A stretch of DNA of 64,000 nt from Holophagaceae bacterium (lineage in GTDB: Bacteria; Acidobacteriota; Holophagae; Holophagales; Holophagaceae): positions 36,449 through 100,448 of the forward strand of contig JANYLR010000052.1 of the NCBI GenBank assembly GCA_025363715.1, in the 5' to 3' direction. The notes beneath the pieces are model-generated. The model searched no databases. It worked only from the letters and a program-made list of their open reading frames with translations, and had not been told where the DNA came from. Both the position numbers and the translations under genes were made by a program. Positions 11,840-21,245 of the stretch are shown in pieces; the first letter of the stretch is position 1, and every line of letters starts with the position of its first letter.

Positions 11840-12745
11840 CTAGGTGCTGGCAAGAGGAGAAGATTCGGTTATAGGTTTCGGCTCCAGGAACTCCATCAGG
11901 AACCCACAGGCGATGATGCCTGGGAGCGTGATGGCCAGGCGAAGCATCGCGAATCGGGTTCCGAGGAAGGCGCTTTCCATCATCAGCATGGGAATTTTGA
12001 TGGTAGCCCACGCACCGAGGAAGATGACGAGGTTTGCCATGCGCGCCCCCTTTTCCCGCAGGGAGATGCCGATCGGGAAGGCGGCATACAGCGGCCCAGC
12101 CGCTCCCGTTCCCAGCAGCAGCGCCAACAGGACTCCTCGAAGGCCGGACCTCGGCCCGAGGCCGCGCTCCACCACTTCTTTCGGCACCCAGGCATCGAAG
12201 AGACCGATCAGGATCAGGACCGAGGGAACGATGGCCAGCACCTCCCCGATCCCAACGAACCATTGCTTGCCGGATCGCACCGCCAGGGCCGGGAAAGGAA
12301 TCCAGAGCGCCAGGAGGAGGCTCAAGGCTTGCCGGATGAGGGTGAACCGGCGCCCGAAGGCCTTGATCTCCAGGGGAGCGGTGAGGATGCCGACCATCGT
12401 CAAGGTCGTGATGAAGCTCGCCAGAGCCGGGAGGCTCGCGCCCATGCGATACAGCGAACCCGCCAGCGGGTAGGCCATCGGCGCGGGAATAGTCAGCAGG
12501 GCCCCGAGACCGGCCAGCAGAAAGAAGCCAGCTGCGCCATGGGCCTGAAAGAGCCGGGCGATGACGGGGGCCGGAACCACGGACATGGTCAGACCCACCC
12601 CCGCCGTCAAGGCAAGGAGGGGAGGGACCAGGCTCAGACCTGATCTTGCCGCGGATAACAAGGCGGCCCGGGTGCGAGCCCGGTCCTTGAATCCAGAGAT
12701 GGCCACCCCTCCAAGGGCTACGGCCAGCAGAACGATGGGAAACAT
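11840..12745 (-). CDS. Predicted permease, DUF318/UPF0718 (ArsP-like) family
   Basis: This 301-residue integral membrane protein has about eight to ten hydrophobic segments. It contains the paired family motifs GLGALLTIPAPMAYPLAGSLY and LLGTGAAGPLYAAFPIG (conserved G-x-G-x-x-x-x-P re-entrant-type elements), then R-M-A-N-L-V-I-F-L-G-A-W-A-x-I-K-I-P. Family members include ArsP, which exports organoarsenicals, and uncharacterised YraQ-type permeases. The two conserved cysteines used by some ArsP proteins are not evident, so the substrate is open. AGGAGC precedes the ATG. Transcription should start near the CATCTAGATG pair, under control of the adjacent PadR protein. Confidence 0.82.
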   Translation of the reverse strand: MFPIVLLAVALGGVAISGFKDRARTRAALLSAARSGLSLVPPLLALTAGVGLTMSVVPAPVIARLFQAHGAAGFFLLAGLGALLTIPAPMAYPLAGSLYRMGASLPALASFITTLTMVGILTAPLEIKAFGRRFTLIRQALSLLLALWIPFPALAVRSGKQWFVGIGEVLAIVPSVLILIGLFDAWVPKEVVERGLGPRSGLRGVLLALLLGTGAAGPLYAAFPIGISLREKGARMANLVIFLGAWATIKIPMLMMESAFLGTRFAMLRLAITLPGIIACGFLMEFLEPKPITESSPLAST

Positions 12746-12765
12746 GAAGGAGCTCCTGGTTGCAT

Positions 12766-12792
12766 CATCTAGATGCTTTAATCATCTAGATG
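12766..12792 (-). promoter_or_regulatory. Twin palindromic operator, probable PadR site
   Basis: Two identical perfect palindromes CATCTAGATG lie at 12766-12775 and 12783-12792, each preceded by AT, 17 bp apart centre to centre (less than two helical turns). They sit about 20-47 bases upstream of the permease start, overlapping the expected promoter. Twin sites suit two cooperatively bound PadR dimers. Confidence 0.75.
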
Positions 12793-12832
12793 ACCAAGAC
12801 TAAGCCCCTCCTTCTCCCCCGTCAACCCCTAA

Positions 12833-13900
<1,068 letters not shown>

Positions 13901-13987
13901 TCGTCCCCTAGGTAGTCCCTAAACCTGTGCGAAGAGGAGCCATCCGGCCGGGGGTGTACTTCTGCTAACTGCATGATCTATTTTCGC

Positions 13988-13993
13988 TATAAT
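13988..13993 (+). promoter_or_regulatory. TATAAT -10 element upstream of dinB
   Basis: A perfect TATAAT lies in an AT-rich patch in otherwise GC-rich DNA. The -35 region is weak (CTAACT, 17 bases upstream). It supports a dinB start downstream of this point rather than the longest frame, which begins at 13973. No clear LexA box is seen. Confidence 0.5.
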
Positions 13994-14116
13994 TTCGCCA
14001 TCACTTCTAGGGGGAAGCAACGTGGCCCCACATCCAGTAACCCGTATTCCAGGCGAACCGACGCTGGTTCGCGGATGAGCTGCTACGAGATGCCGAGCGG
14101 GGAGCCCTTGCTTGCC

Positions 14117-15277
14117 ATGTCACGGCCCCGCCGAATCGCTCACCTGGACATGGACGCCTACTTCGCATCGGTGGAACTGCTGCGCTACCCGGAGCTGAAG
14201 GGTCAGCCTGTGGTCATTGGAGGCCGTCGTCGGACGACAGCGACGGATACCCAGGGATTCCAGCGGCTGCGCAGTTATGCGGGCCGGGGGGTCGTGACCA
14301 CGGCCACCTATGAAGCCCGGGCGTTCGGCGTGCGGTCAGGCATGGGATTGATGAAGGCTGCGGCGCTAGCTCCGGACGCAATCCTCCTGCCCGGCGACTA
14401 CGAGACCTACAGCCGGGTCTCGCGCACGTTCAAGTCTGCGGTCGCCGAGCTCGCGCCTTGCATCGAGGACCGCGGCATCGATGAGATCTTCGTTGACCTG
14501 ACCGAAGTGCCTGGCGAGACGCGAGACCTGGCCCAGCGCCTCAAGGAGGCGGTGCGACAGTCCACGGGCCTTTCCTGTTCCATCGGCGTCACGCCCAATA
14601 AGCTGCTCTCCAAACTTGCCTCCGAACTCCAGAAGCCCGATGGCCTGACGATCCTCGGCTTGGAGGACATTCCAACGCGGATCTGGCCCCTGCCCTGCGC
14701 CGCGATCAATGGCATCGGGCCCAAGGCCACCGCCAGGCTGGCGGGCTTCCAGATTCACACCATCGGTGAGCTGGCCAAGGCTGACCCGGATTTCCTCATC
14801 GAAACATTTGGCCAGAACTATGGCGCGTGGCTTCATGAGGCTGCCCACGGTCGGGACGCCCGACCCCTAGCGGTTTCGCGGGAACCCAAATCCATCAGCC
14901 GGGAAACCACCTTCGAGCGCGATCTGCACCCCCGGCAAGACCGTGAGGAACTCACGCGCATCCTCCTCGACCTCTGCGAGCGTCTGGCGCAGGACCTGAC
15001 CCGCAAGGGGTACCTGGCCCGAAGTGTGGGTATCAAGCTGCGCTTCGACAACTTCTCCACGATCACCCGGGATCACGCGTTGCAGGTGCCGGTCGCCGAT
15101 CCTGCGTCCCTCCGAGATGCAGCACGGGACAGCCTGAAGCGTGTGCCTTTGGACCGGAAGCTGCGCCTTCTTGGCATCCGGGCGGGGTCACTGGTGAAAG
15201 AGGTTGATTACCGCTTGCTTCATGCAGTACCAGGCCGACTGGCGGAGCCAAGCCTGTTCCCGGCGCTAGAGCCCTGA
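14117..15277 (+). CDS. dinB: DNA polymerase IV (Y-family translesion polymerase)
   Basis: With the ATG at 14117 (GGGGAGC 11 bases upstream) the protein has 386 residues and begins MSRPRRIAHLDMDAYFASVE, the normal DinB N-terminus. The frame is open to 13973, but that part contains a TATAAT and gives an atypical leader. The metal ligands are D11 in LDMDAY and D122/E123 in GIDEIFVDLTE. SIGVTPNKLLSKLASELQKP (palm/fingers) and the helix-hairpin-helix INGIGPKATARL follow, then the little-finger domain. A 12-residue insertion after VVIGGRR (RTTATDTQGFQR) replaces the usual short loop. It carries out error-prone lesion bypass. Its last 12 bases overlap the convergent helicase gene. Confidence 0.95.
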   Translation: MSRPRRIAHLDMDAYFASVELLRYPELKGQPVVIGGRRRTTATDTQGFQRLRSYAGRGVVTTATYEARAFGVRSGMGLMKAAALAPDAILLPGDYETYSRVSRTFKSAVAELAPCIEDRGIDEIFVDLTEVPGETRDLAQRLKEAVRQSTGLSCSIGVTPNKLLSKLASELQKPDGLTILGLEDIPTRIWPLPCAAINGIGPKATARLAGFQIHTIGELAKADPDFLIETFGQNYGAWLHEAAHGRDARPLAVSREPKSISRETTFERDLHPRQDREELTRILLDLCERLAQDLTRKGYLARSVGIKLRFDNFSTITRDHALQVPVADPASLRDAARDSLKRVPLDRKLRLLGIRAGSLVKEVDYRLLHAVPGRLAEPSLFPALEP

Positions 15278-16465
15278 TGGATCGGGGCATCCGCTCCGTT
15301 TCGGGGAAGACTGACTTTGGGCATCGCCCGGAGGGTGGACGCATTCCTTATCGAAGGTCCGGCCGACCTTCTTTTCGATGAGGCCAAGGTGGGGTTCCTC
15401 CTCCGGGCCAACGAGGCTGATGGCAATGCCACTCATGCCGGCCCGTCCCGTGCGGCCGATCCGGTGGACGTAATCCCGAGGCGACCTCGGCAGATCGTAG
15501 TTGATGACACAGGCGAGGCCACGTACATCGATACCCCGGGAAATGAGATCAGTGGCCACGAGCACGCGGAGGCGGCCGCTTCGGAATTGCTCCAGGGCAT
15601 CCGTGCGGGCGCTCATGCTCTTATCGCCGTGCAGCGAAAGTGCCCGGATGCCGCTGTTTCCCAGTTTGCGGACCACGTTATCGGCCCGTCTTCCTGAAGC
15701 CACGAACACGAGTACCTGGGGCCAGACCTCCCGGGCCAGGAGTTCGCGCAGGAAGGGGCCCTTGCGCTCCTGGGGGAGGAGATAGGCTCTTTCTTCGATG
15801 GCAACGACCAGGCCCGGCCCGGCTTCCACATGGATGGTCTGCGGCGTTTTCAGGAAGAGATGGATGACTTCCTGGACATTCGTGTTCATGGTTGCGGAGA
15901 ATACGAGCGTCTGTCGCTGGGCCGGCAGCAGCCGCAGGATTTCACTCATTTCGTCTATGAAACCCAGTTCCAGCATCTTGTCGGCTTCGTCGATCACCAG
16001 GTGTTTCAGCCCGGCAAGGCTCAGGGCCTTTTTCCGCACAAGGTCCAACAACCGTCCGGGGGTGGCAATGACCAAATCGGCGCCTCCCCGGAGGGCCAGC
16101 ATCTGGAGATTCACTGAAACGCCTCCAAAGGCCATGTGGATTTTCAGGGTGATGGGCAGGTGCTTCGCCAGTTCGGTGGCCCGGTCTCGCACCTGCGCCG
16201 CCAGCTCGCGGGTCGGCACCAGCACGAGGACCCGCGGCGGGCCCCCCCCTGGGGTTCGTCCAGACTCGCCCTTCGCCAGCAGGTGCAGAAGGGGTGCCAG
16301 GAAAGCGATCGTTTTCCCAGATCCGGTCTGCGCCTGCACCACCAGATCCTGGCCAGCGATTGTGGGCGGAATAGCCTGTTCCTGCACTGGGAAGGGGTGG
16401 GTATAGCCCATCGCCTTGAAGGCGAGCCCAAGCTCGCGACAAAGAAATAGGTGGGAGAAGGGCAT
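15266..16465 (-). CDS. DEAD-box ATP-dependent RNA helicase (RhlE-like)
   Basis: This 399-residue protein has AGGAGC upstream of the chosen ATG (16465); the frame extends 23 codons further without a good site. Motifs in order: Q-motif (YTHPFPVQEQAIPP), Walker A AQTGSGKT (45-52), PTRELA, TPGR, DEAD (159-162), SAT, then the second RecA domain with HGDKS, ATDLISRGID and HRIGRTGR. It unwinds short RNA duplexes in ribosome assembly or mRNA decay, often at low temperature. The C-terminal tail is short, as in minimal RhlE/CshA forms. It converges on dinB with a 12-base overlap. Confidence 0.94.
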   Translation of the reverse strand: MPFSHLFLCRELGLAFKAMGYTHPFPVQEQAIPPTIAGQDLVVQAQTGSGKTIAFLAPLLHLLAKGESGRTPGGGPPRVLVLVPTRELAAQVRDRATELAKHLPITLKIHMAFGGVSVNLQMLALRGGADLVIATPGRLLDLVRKKALSLAGLKHLVIDEADKMLELGFIDEMSEILRLLPAQRQTLVFSATMNTNVQEVIHLFLKTPQTIHVEAGPGLVVAIEERAYLLPQERKGPFLRELLAREVWPQVLVFVASGRRADNVVRKLGNSGIRALSLHGDKSMSARTDALEQFRSGRLRVLVATDLISRGIDVRGLACVINYDLPRSPRDYVHRIGRTGRAGMSGIAISLVGPEEEPHLGLIEKKVGRTFDKECVHPPGDAQSQSSPKRSGCPDPSGL

Positions 16466-16604
16466 CGTCAAAGCTCCTGCCGGGAAAATGGGTGAATTGG
16501 TTTTTCGCGTAAGGAAGCAGATAATTGGTGACAAGTAGAATCCCCCACCTGCCTTTGCCTTCTTTCCCGAAGAGCTTCTCTCAACTTACCGGAGTATGGC
16601 TGCG

Positions 16605-17147
16605 ATGAAGGTGCGAGAAGCGAAACTGGAGGATGTGGCTGCGGTCATGGGCCTCGTCCACAGGGTCGTTCCGCAGATGAGGGCGAGCGGCAACTTCCAG
16701 TGGGATGACCACTACCCGAACGTTTCAGTCTTTGCACGCGATGTGGCCATGGCGACACTGTGGGTAGCTGAGGTGGACGGGCAAATCGCCGGAGTGGCCG
16801 CCATCACCACGGACCAGGAGCCCGAGTATGCCAATGTGGGGTGGGACCTATCCGAATTGGCCATCGTGGTGCATCGCCTGGCCGTGGATCCTGCCTTCCA
16901 GGGCAAAGGGGTGGCGATGGCCCTGATGCTTCAGGCTGAGGTCATATGTCGGACAAGGGAGATCGCCGTGTTGCGGGTGGATACGAACACCCAGAACGAA
17001 GCAACTCAGAGGCTCTTCCCGAAGCTTGGGTATTCGCTGGCAGGTGAAATCGGACTCAGCTTCCGACCTGGACTACGATTCCAGTGTTACGAAAAGAGAT
17101 TGCTCACCAAGGAAGAAGGGGCCAAAAGGGCCCCTTCTTCTCGGTGA
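16605..17147 (+). CDS. GNAT family N-acetyltransferase
   Basis: This 180-residue protein starts at the ATG at 16605, which has GGAG 10 bases upstream; an ATG 9 bases earlier sits only 1 base from the same GGAG. The acetyl-CoA loop is AFQGKGVAMAL (Q-x-G-x-G-x-A) after HRLAVDP, and the usual NEATQRLFPKLGY motif lies in the C-terminal third. The substrate is unknown. The last 12 codons are formed from a perfect hairpin that also looks like the terminator of the convergent HU gene. Confidence 0.9.
   Translation: MKVREAKLEDVAAVMGLVHRVVPQMRASGNFQWDDHYPNVSVFARDVAMATLWVAEVDGQIAGVAAITTDQEPEYANVGWDLSELAIVVHRLAVDPAFQGKGVAMALMLQAEVICRTREIAVLRVDTNTQNEATQRLFPKLGYSLAGEIGLSFRPGLRFQCYEKRLLTKEEGAKRAPSSR
17112..17140 (-). 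terminator. Hairpin terminator of HU lying inside the GNAT coding end
   Basis: Arms GAAGAAGGGGCC (17112-17123) and GGCCCCTTCTTC (17129-17140) are perfectly complementary, with a 5-base loop. Read on the minus strand it follows the HU stop by 18 bases and is followed by a pyrimidine-rich TTCCTTGG. It also codes for the C-terminus of the acetyltransferase. Confidence 0.65.
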
Positions 17148-17157
17148 ATCGAGGCTG

Positions 17158-17472
17158 CTACTTCTTCTTCGCGACCTTCTTCGGGGCGGCCTTCTTCGCC
17201 GCCTTGGTGGCCTTCGAGGCCTTGAAGCTCATGGACTTCGAGGCGGCAATCTTGATCGCAGCACCGGTCTGCGGATTGCGGCCCGTGCGAGCCTTGCGGG
17301 ACTTCTGGCTGAAGGTGCCGAAACCAACCAGTGTCACCTTGCCACCTTTGCCGACATGGCCGGCGATGGAATCGAGGAAACAACCGATGGCAGCCGCGGC
17401 GGCGACCTTGGTGATGTCGGCAGTCTTGGCGACGGCTTCGACGAGTTCAGCCTTGGTAAGATTTTCGGCCAT
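17158..17472 (-). CDS. HU family DNA-binding protein with lysine-rich tail
   Basis: This 104-residue protein starts MAENLTKAELVEAVAKTADIT and carries the HU/IHF signature GKVTLVGFGTFSQKSRKARTGRNPQTG (beta-arm with R-N-P). After the domain (about residue 80) comes a 25-residue tail of A/K/P repeats like a histone H1 tail, as in HU variants of several phyla, which should raise DNA affinity or compaction. GGGAGG is 7 bases upstream of the ATG. It is a nucleoid protein and is transcribed alone. Confidence 0.95.
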   Translation of the reverse strand: MAENLTKAELVEAVAKTADITKVAAAAAIGCFLDSIAGHVGKGGKVTLVGFGTFSQKSRKARTGRNPQTGAAIKIAASKSMSFKASKATKAAKKAAPKKVAKKK

Positions 17473-17493
17473 GTTGCTGGCCTCCCATATGAA

Positions 17494-17509
17494 AGCGCCA
17501 ACGGGCGCT
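17494..17509 (-). promoter_or_regulatory. Small hairpin in the HU 5' leader
   Basis: AGCGCC and GGCGCT form a perfect 6-bp stem with a 4-base loop between the probable promoter (AT-rich 17520-17580) and the HU ribosome binding site. It may stabilise the leader or tune translation. Confidence 0.35.
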
Positions 17510-17586
17510 GAGTGATGTACCGCTTGGATCTTGCCTTAAATTTGAATTCCTTCAAGCAGAGATTTTTTTGATTTTTCAGATCAGGC

Positions 17587-18057
17587 CTACCTCTCCTCCA
17601 GAATCTGTGAAGCCTGCGCTGCTTTGACCCCAAGAATCAAGGCTGCCTCGGCCACGGACCAACCTGATTCGACGGCCCGGGAAAGGAAATGCCACCGGGA
17701 GGCCTCCAAATCAGCTTGCGTATGGCCGTCCCCCTGCCCGTCCTCGGCAAGTAGAGCCTTGAACAGAAGTCTCTCGAGCAGTGCGTCCAACTCTGGCGTA
17801 ACCTTTCCTTTAGCTTTCGTGGTGAACACCAGCCCCCGCACGATGCCCTCTTCCTGGGTGATCAGACCCCGGCGTTGGAGCTTCAGCAACCTCCCGTAGA
17901 GCCGCCTGGCCAAACGGCCCTTGGCTCCCTTGGAGGATTTTTGGGTAACCAGGATCAAAGCAAAATGATCGAGAAGGGCACGACGGAGCACCCCGGCCGG
18001 GTAGACGTCCCTCAGAACCTGACTGATCCAGACCCCGCTGAGTCTCCCCACGGCCAT
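17587..18057 (-). CDS. Hypothetical protein with helix-turn-helix features
   Basis: This 156-residue protein starts at the ATG at 18057, which has GAGGTG upstream. The N-terminal half looks like a winged-helix module (GRLARRLYGRLLKLQRRGLITQEEG followed by a VFTTKAKGKVT wing). The C-terminus has a second HTH-like segment (SVAEAALILGVKAAQASQIL). Both features suggest DNA binding. It lies 79 bases downstream of the addA-like gene on the same strand, so it may be transcribed with that unit. I do not recognise a named family. Confidence 0.65.
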   Translation of the reverse strand: MAVGRLSGVWISQVLRDVYPAGVLRRALLDHFALILVTQKSSKGAKGRLARRLYGRLLKLQRRGLITQEEGIVRGLVFTTKAKGKVTPELDALLERLLFKALLAEDGQGDGHTQADLEASRWHFLSRAVESGWSVAEAALILGVKAAQASQILEER

Positions 18058-18136
18058 GACCACCTCTTCCCCTGATTGTCCGCCAAGAACTGGCAGCGAG
18101 GCTCTGTCGTCGGTTGCTGAGCCAGGGTCCGTCCCA

Positions 18137-21100
18137 TCAATCCTCTGAGACCGGCACTCCCACCCACTCCCCGCTCCTCAGCGCCACCAGCCAGGCCTCG
18201 ACCGGCTTCCCGTCCCTGGCCTTCAGGGCCTCGGCATACCGGGCCAACTGCTCCCGATAGACGGCCAGTTCCTCTTCCCCGAAGCCCTTGGAATGTTTGA
18301 AGTCCAGGAGATGGATGCGGTCCTGGTCCCAGACCACCAGATCGGCTCGGCCCAGCGCGCCACTGGCGGCGGCACCCTCCAGAGGCAACTCGGTGCGCCG
18401 TCGGAGGCGGCGCCAACCCCGAGCTTCGAATTGCTGCAGGAACCGGAGCGCGTTCTCTCGCACGTGCGCGACTTCCGGCGCCGCAGCCAGGCAGGCCGCG
18501 AAGGCCTGGTTGTCCTCCCAGCGGACCAGCAGATCCCGCAGGAAAGCGTGAACGGCCTCCCCTTCCTGGCGGGCCTTGGTACTCGTATCCGCAGGCCCCC
18601 CCTCATGAGCGTCCGAGCTGTTCCTGCCCTCGGAGAGCGCCACCCGCCACCGGGGTGGCTCCGATGAAACGCCGCTCGCCTTCTGGATGGGGGCCATCGG
18701 AGGGGCTTCCGCAAGTTCCTTCAGTTCCGGATGGGCGCCTGCGAGGTGCTGGCCGAACTGGGCCCAGGTCCTGGCGGCAGCGGGAGATTCCTGTTTTTTG
18801 GGTTCCTGGAGCAGCAGGCACAGGCGCTCCCGGGACCGGGTCAGGGCCACGTAGAGGAGGTTTAGATCATCCCGCCGCTGGCGCGCCTCCACGATCGGCT
18901 TGAGCTCCCGATAGGCGCGGCCGGGATGGTTGCCCAGCTTCCAGGCGAGCAGGAGTTCCCCCGTTCGCGTCCGCGTCCGCACGTCGCCCCGCTGGAAGGA
19001 CCTGGGACGGGCGTGCAGCAGGGGCAGGATGACGTCCTCGTACTCGAGGCCCTTGCTGCCATGGGCGGTCTGGATGATGAGGTCCGCCGCCTCGGCCAGG
19101 GCCGGCAGATCACCCCGCTCCGCCCCGGTCCGCTCGTCGGCCAGCAGGGCGTAGGCGACCGCTGGGCTGGCCGGCAGGTCCATGAGCATCGTCAGGAAGG
19201 TCGCCAGGTTCCGCCTGGCCCGCAGGGGTTCCATGGCTCCATGGACGGCCAGGGCGCTGATGGCGCGCAGCACCGCGCCCTGTCGCAGCAGCCGTCCTGC
19301 GATCTCCTGGGTGGAGGCCTGGCGCAGGTCCAGCAGCCCATTCGCGGCCTCCTGATGCTCCAGGGGGAGATCCTCTGGATCCAACGAGCCCAGGCCGGGG
19401 AGACCCGCTCGCCCCTCCTTGGAAAAGGTCAATCGAGTGATCTCAGCCTCGCTGAGCCCCACCACCAGACGCAGCAGGGCCGTGCATGGGAGCGGGCGCT
19501 CGGGATGCGCCACCGCCTCCAGGGCCGCCATGACGAGTCGGATACCTGGGCTATCCCAAAACCCCGATTTCGCGACCACGTACGGCTGGATGCCTTTGGC
19601 TTTCAATCGCTGAAGCAGGGCCGGCAGCTTGGTACGCTGCTTGAGCAGCAGGACTCTGCGGCGCGGGCCGGGCTTCGGGGTGCCACCCAGGCACTGCACC
19701 CACCCCGTTTCCCTGGAGAGTCCGGCGATCCAGTCCGACAGGGTCGTGAGGTCCGCCCAGGAGGTGGGCATGGCGGTTCGGACCAGACCCACTGGCAGCG
19801 CATCAGGGAGGACCGACTCCTGCCGTCCATCCAGGTCCCCGGCATCCGGATCGAGCTGCGGCCAGACTTCATCCACGAACCGATTGGCCAGGGCCACCAC
19901 CTGAGGCGTGGAGCGGAAGTTGGAAGGCAACCGGAAGGCGTGGTCTCCCGCAGCCACCAGGTGCTGGCGCAACAGGTCGGGATCCCCACCCCGGAACCCG
20001 TAGATGGCTTGTTTGATGTCACCCACGCGGACGACCCGCTCCGCGCCCAGCTCAGCCAGGAAAGCATCCTGCGAACGCGAGGTGTCCTGGTACTCATCCA
20101 CCAGCAGCAGCTTCGGGGGCTGGCCATCCCATCCGCCTGCCCGCAGGCTCTTGAGGGCCTTTCGAACCAGATCCCCGAAGGTGGCCATGGCCAAGTCCTG
20201 CTTCCGGACTTCGAACCGCCCCAGGGCTTCCACCAGGAGGCACCGCAGCCAGGCCTCCAGGGCATCGACCACGGGTTCGAAGGTGGCCATAGCCGCCCGG
20301 AGGGCTTCGGAGTAGTACCCCTTCTCGGCCTCCACCCGCCCACTCTGGCCACTGGCCCAGCGAAGGCGGGTGGCCAGATCCGAACCTGGAGACGGCACCT
20401 GGAGAATGCAGGATGGCTTGAAGAACCGTCTCGAAGAACTGGCCGGATCGAGTCCCGACATCGGATTCGCGGCGAAAGGAAGCAGGGCCTGCTCCGCGCG
20501 ATCCAGGGCGACGACCAGCCGGGTGCGGCAGGGGGCGGCATCCTCAGGCTCCAGGTGCCCCATGGCGTCCTGGTGATTGTCGTGGGCCCTCGATAGGCTC
20601 TCCCAGTTCCGCTCCGCCCAGACCAGCAGGAGCCGGGCGGCCACCTGGTCCGGATCCCCGTCGGGCCGCGTCAGGGACTCCCGCACGGTCTGGCGGAGCA
20701 ACCGGAGCAGGCCCGGATGCTCCACATCCAGGATGGTGAGGGTCGCGCCCTCTCCTCGGCTCATGACCCGCATGGCCAGGCTGTGGATGGTGGAGACCTG
20801 GAGCAATTCCGCCTCCCGGCGGGTTCGCCGCCAGAAAGCCTGGGCTTTCGCGGCTGAATCCTGCCAGGGCGCGCCGCGCCAGTGGGCGGCCGCCTGCGCC
20901 ACTTCCCCGGCGGATTTCTTCAGCCGATCGGGGAGGGCCAGGGCCTTCAAGTACGGCTCGATCGCCCCCACCTCCGGATCGACGAGCAAGGGCAACAACT
21001 CCTTCCACGCGGAGGTACCCAAGGCTGTCAGCAGGTCCAGGGGGCGCAGCAGGCGCTCCCGGAGATCCGCCGCGGAGGCTTCGCTGAAGGTGGTGGCCAG

Positions 21101-21244
21101 GATCTCGTAGGAGCGGAGCTCACCGCGCCCCAGGTTGGCCGTGACCAGCACACAGAGCGTGAACGTCTTCCCGGATCCAGCACTGGCGCTGACGACCATG
21201 GAATGATCAAGGAGGCGGGGATCGCTCAGATCAAGGTCGCGCAT
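18137..21244 (-). CDS. addA: AddA/RecB-like UvrD-type helicase-nuclease
   Basis: This 1035-residue protein has superfamily 1A helicase motifs: Walker A VSASAGSGKTFTL (K26), motif II LLLVDEYQDTSRSQ, motif III region VRVGDIKQAIYGFRGGDP, motif V/VI QTAHGSKGLEYEDVILP and LLYVALTRSRERL. The C-terminal about 130 residues form a RecB-type nuclease: GRADLVVWDQDRIHLLDFKHSK (D...D-x-K) and Q-x-x-x-Y. Together with the upstream partner it should process double-strand DNA ends for recombination. The start follows the partner's stop by one base. The protein is somewhat shorter than Bacillus AddA (about 1230). Confidence 0.9.
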   Translation of the reverse strand: MRDLDLSDPRLLDHSMVVSASAGSGKTFTLCVLVTANLGRGELRSYEILATTFSEASAADLRERLLRPLDLLTALGTSAWKELLPLLVDPEVGAIEPYLKALALPDRLKKSAGEVAQAAAHWRGAPWQDSAAKAQAFWRRTRREAELLQVSTIHSLAMRVMSRGEGATLTILDVEHPGLLRLLRQTVRESLTRPDGDPDQVAARLLLVWAERNWESLSRAHDNHQDAMGHLEPEDAAPCRTRLVVALDRAEQALLPFAANPMSGLDPASSSRRFFKPSCILQVPSPGSDLATRLRWASGQSGRVEAEKGYYSEALRAAMATFEPVVDALEAWLRCLLVEALGRFEVRKQDLAMATFGDLVRKALKSLRAGGWDGQPPKLLLVDEYQDTSRSQDAFLAELGAERVVRVGDIKQAIYGFRGGDPDLLRQHLVAAGDHAFRLPSNFRSTPQVVALANRFVDEVWPQLDPDAGDLDGRQESVLPDALPVGLVRTAMPTSWADLTTLSDWIAGLSRETGWVQCLGGTPKPGPRRRVLLLKQRTKLPALLQRLKAKGIQPYVVAKSGFWDSPGIRLVMAALEAVAHPERPLPCTALLRLVVGLSEAEITRLTFSKEGRAGLPGLGSLDPEDLPLEHQEAANGLLDLRQASTQEIAGRLLRQGAVLRAISALAVHGAMEPLRARRNLATFLTMLMDLPASPAVAYALLADERTGAERGDLPALAEAADLIIQTAHGSKGLEYEDVILPLLHARPRSFQRGDVRTRTRTGELLLAWKLGNHPGRAYRELKPIVEARQRRDDLNLLYVALTRSRERLCLLLQEPKKQESPAAARTWAQFGQHLAGAHPELKELAEAPPMAPIQKASGVSSEPPRWRVALSEGRNSSDAHEGGPADTSTKARQEGEAVHAFLRDLLVRWEDNQAFAACLAAAPEVAHVRENALRFLQQFEARGWRRLRRRTELPLEGAAASGALGRADLVVWDQDRIHLLDFKHSKGFGEEELAVYREQLARYAEALKARDGKPVEAWLVALRSGEWVGVPVSED

Positions 21245-21245
21245 C

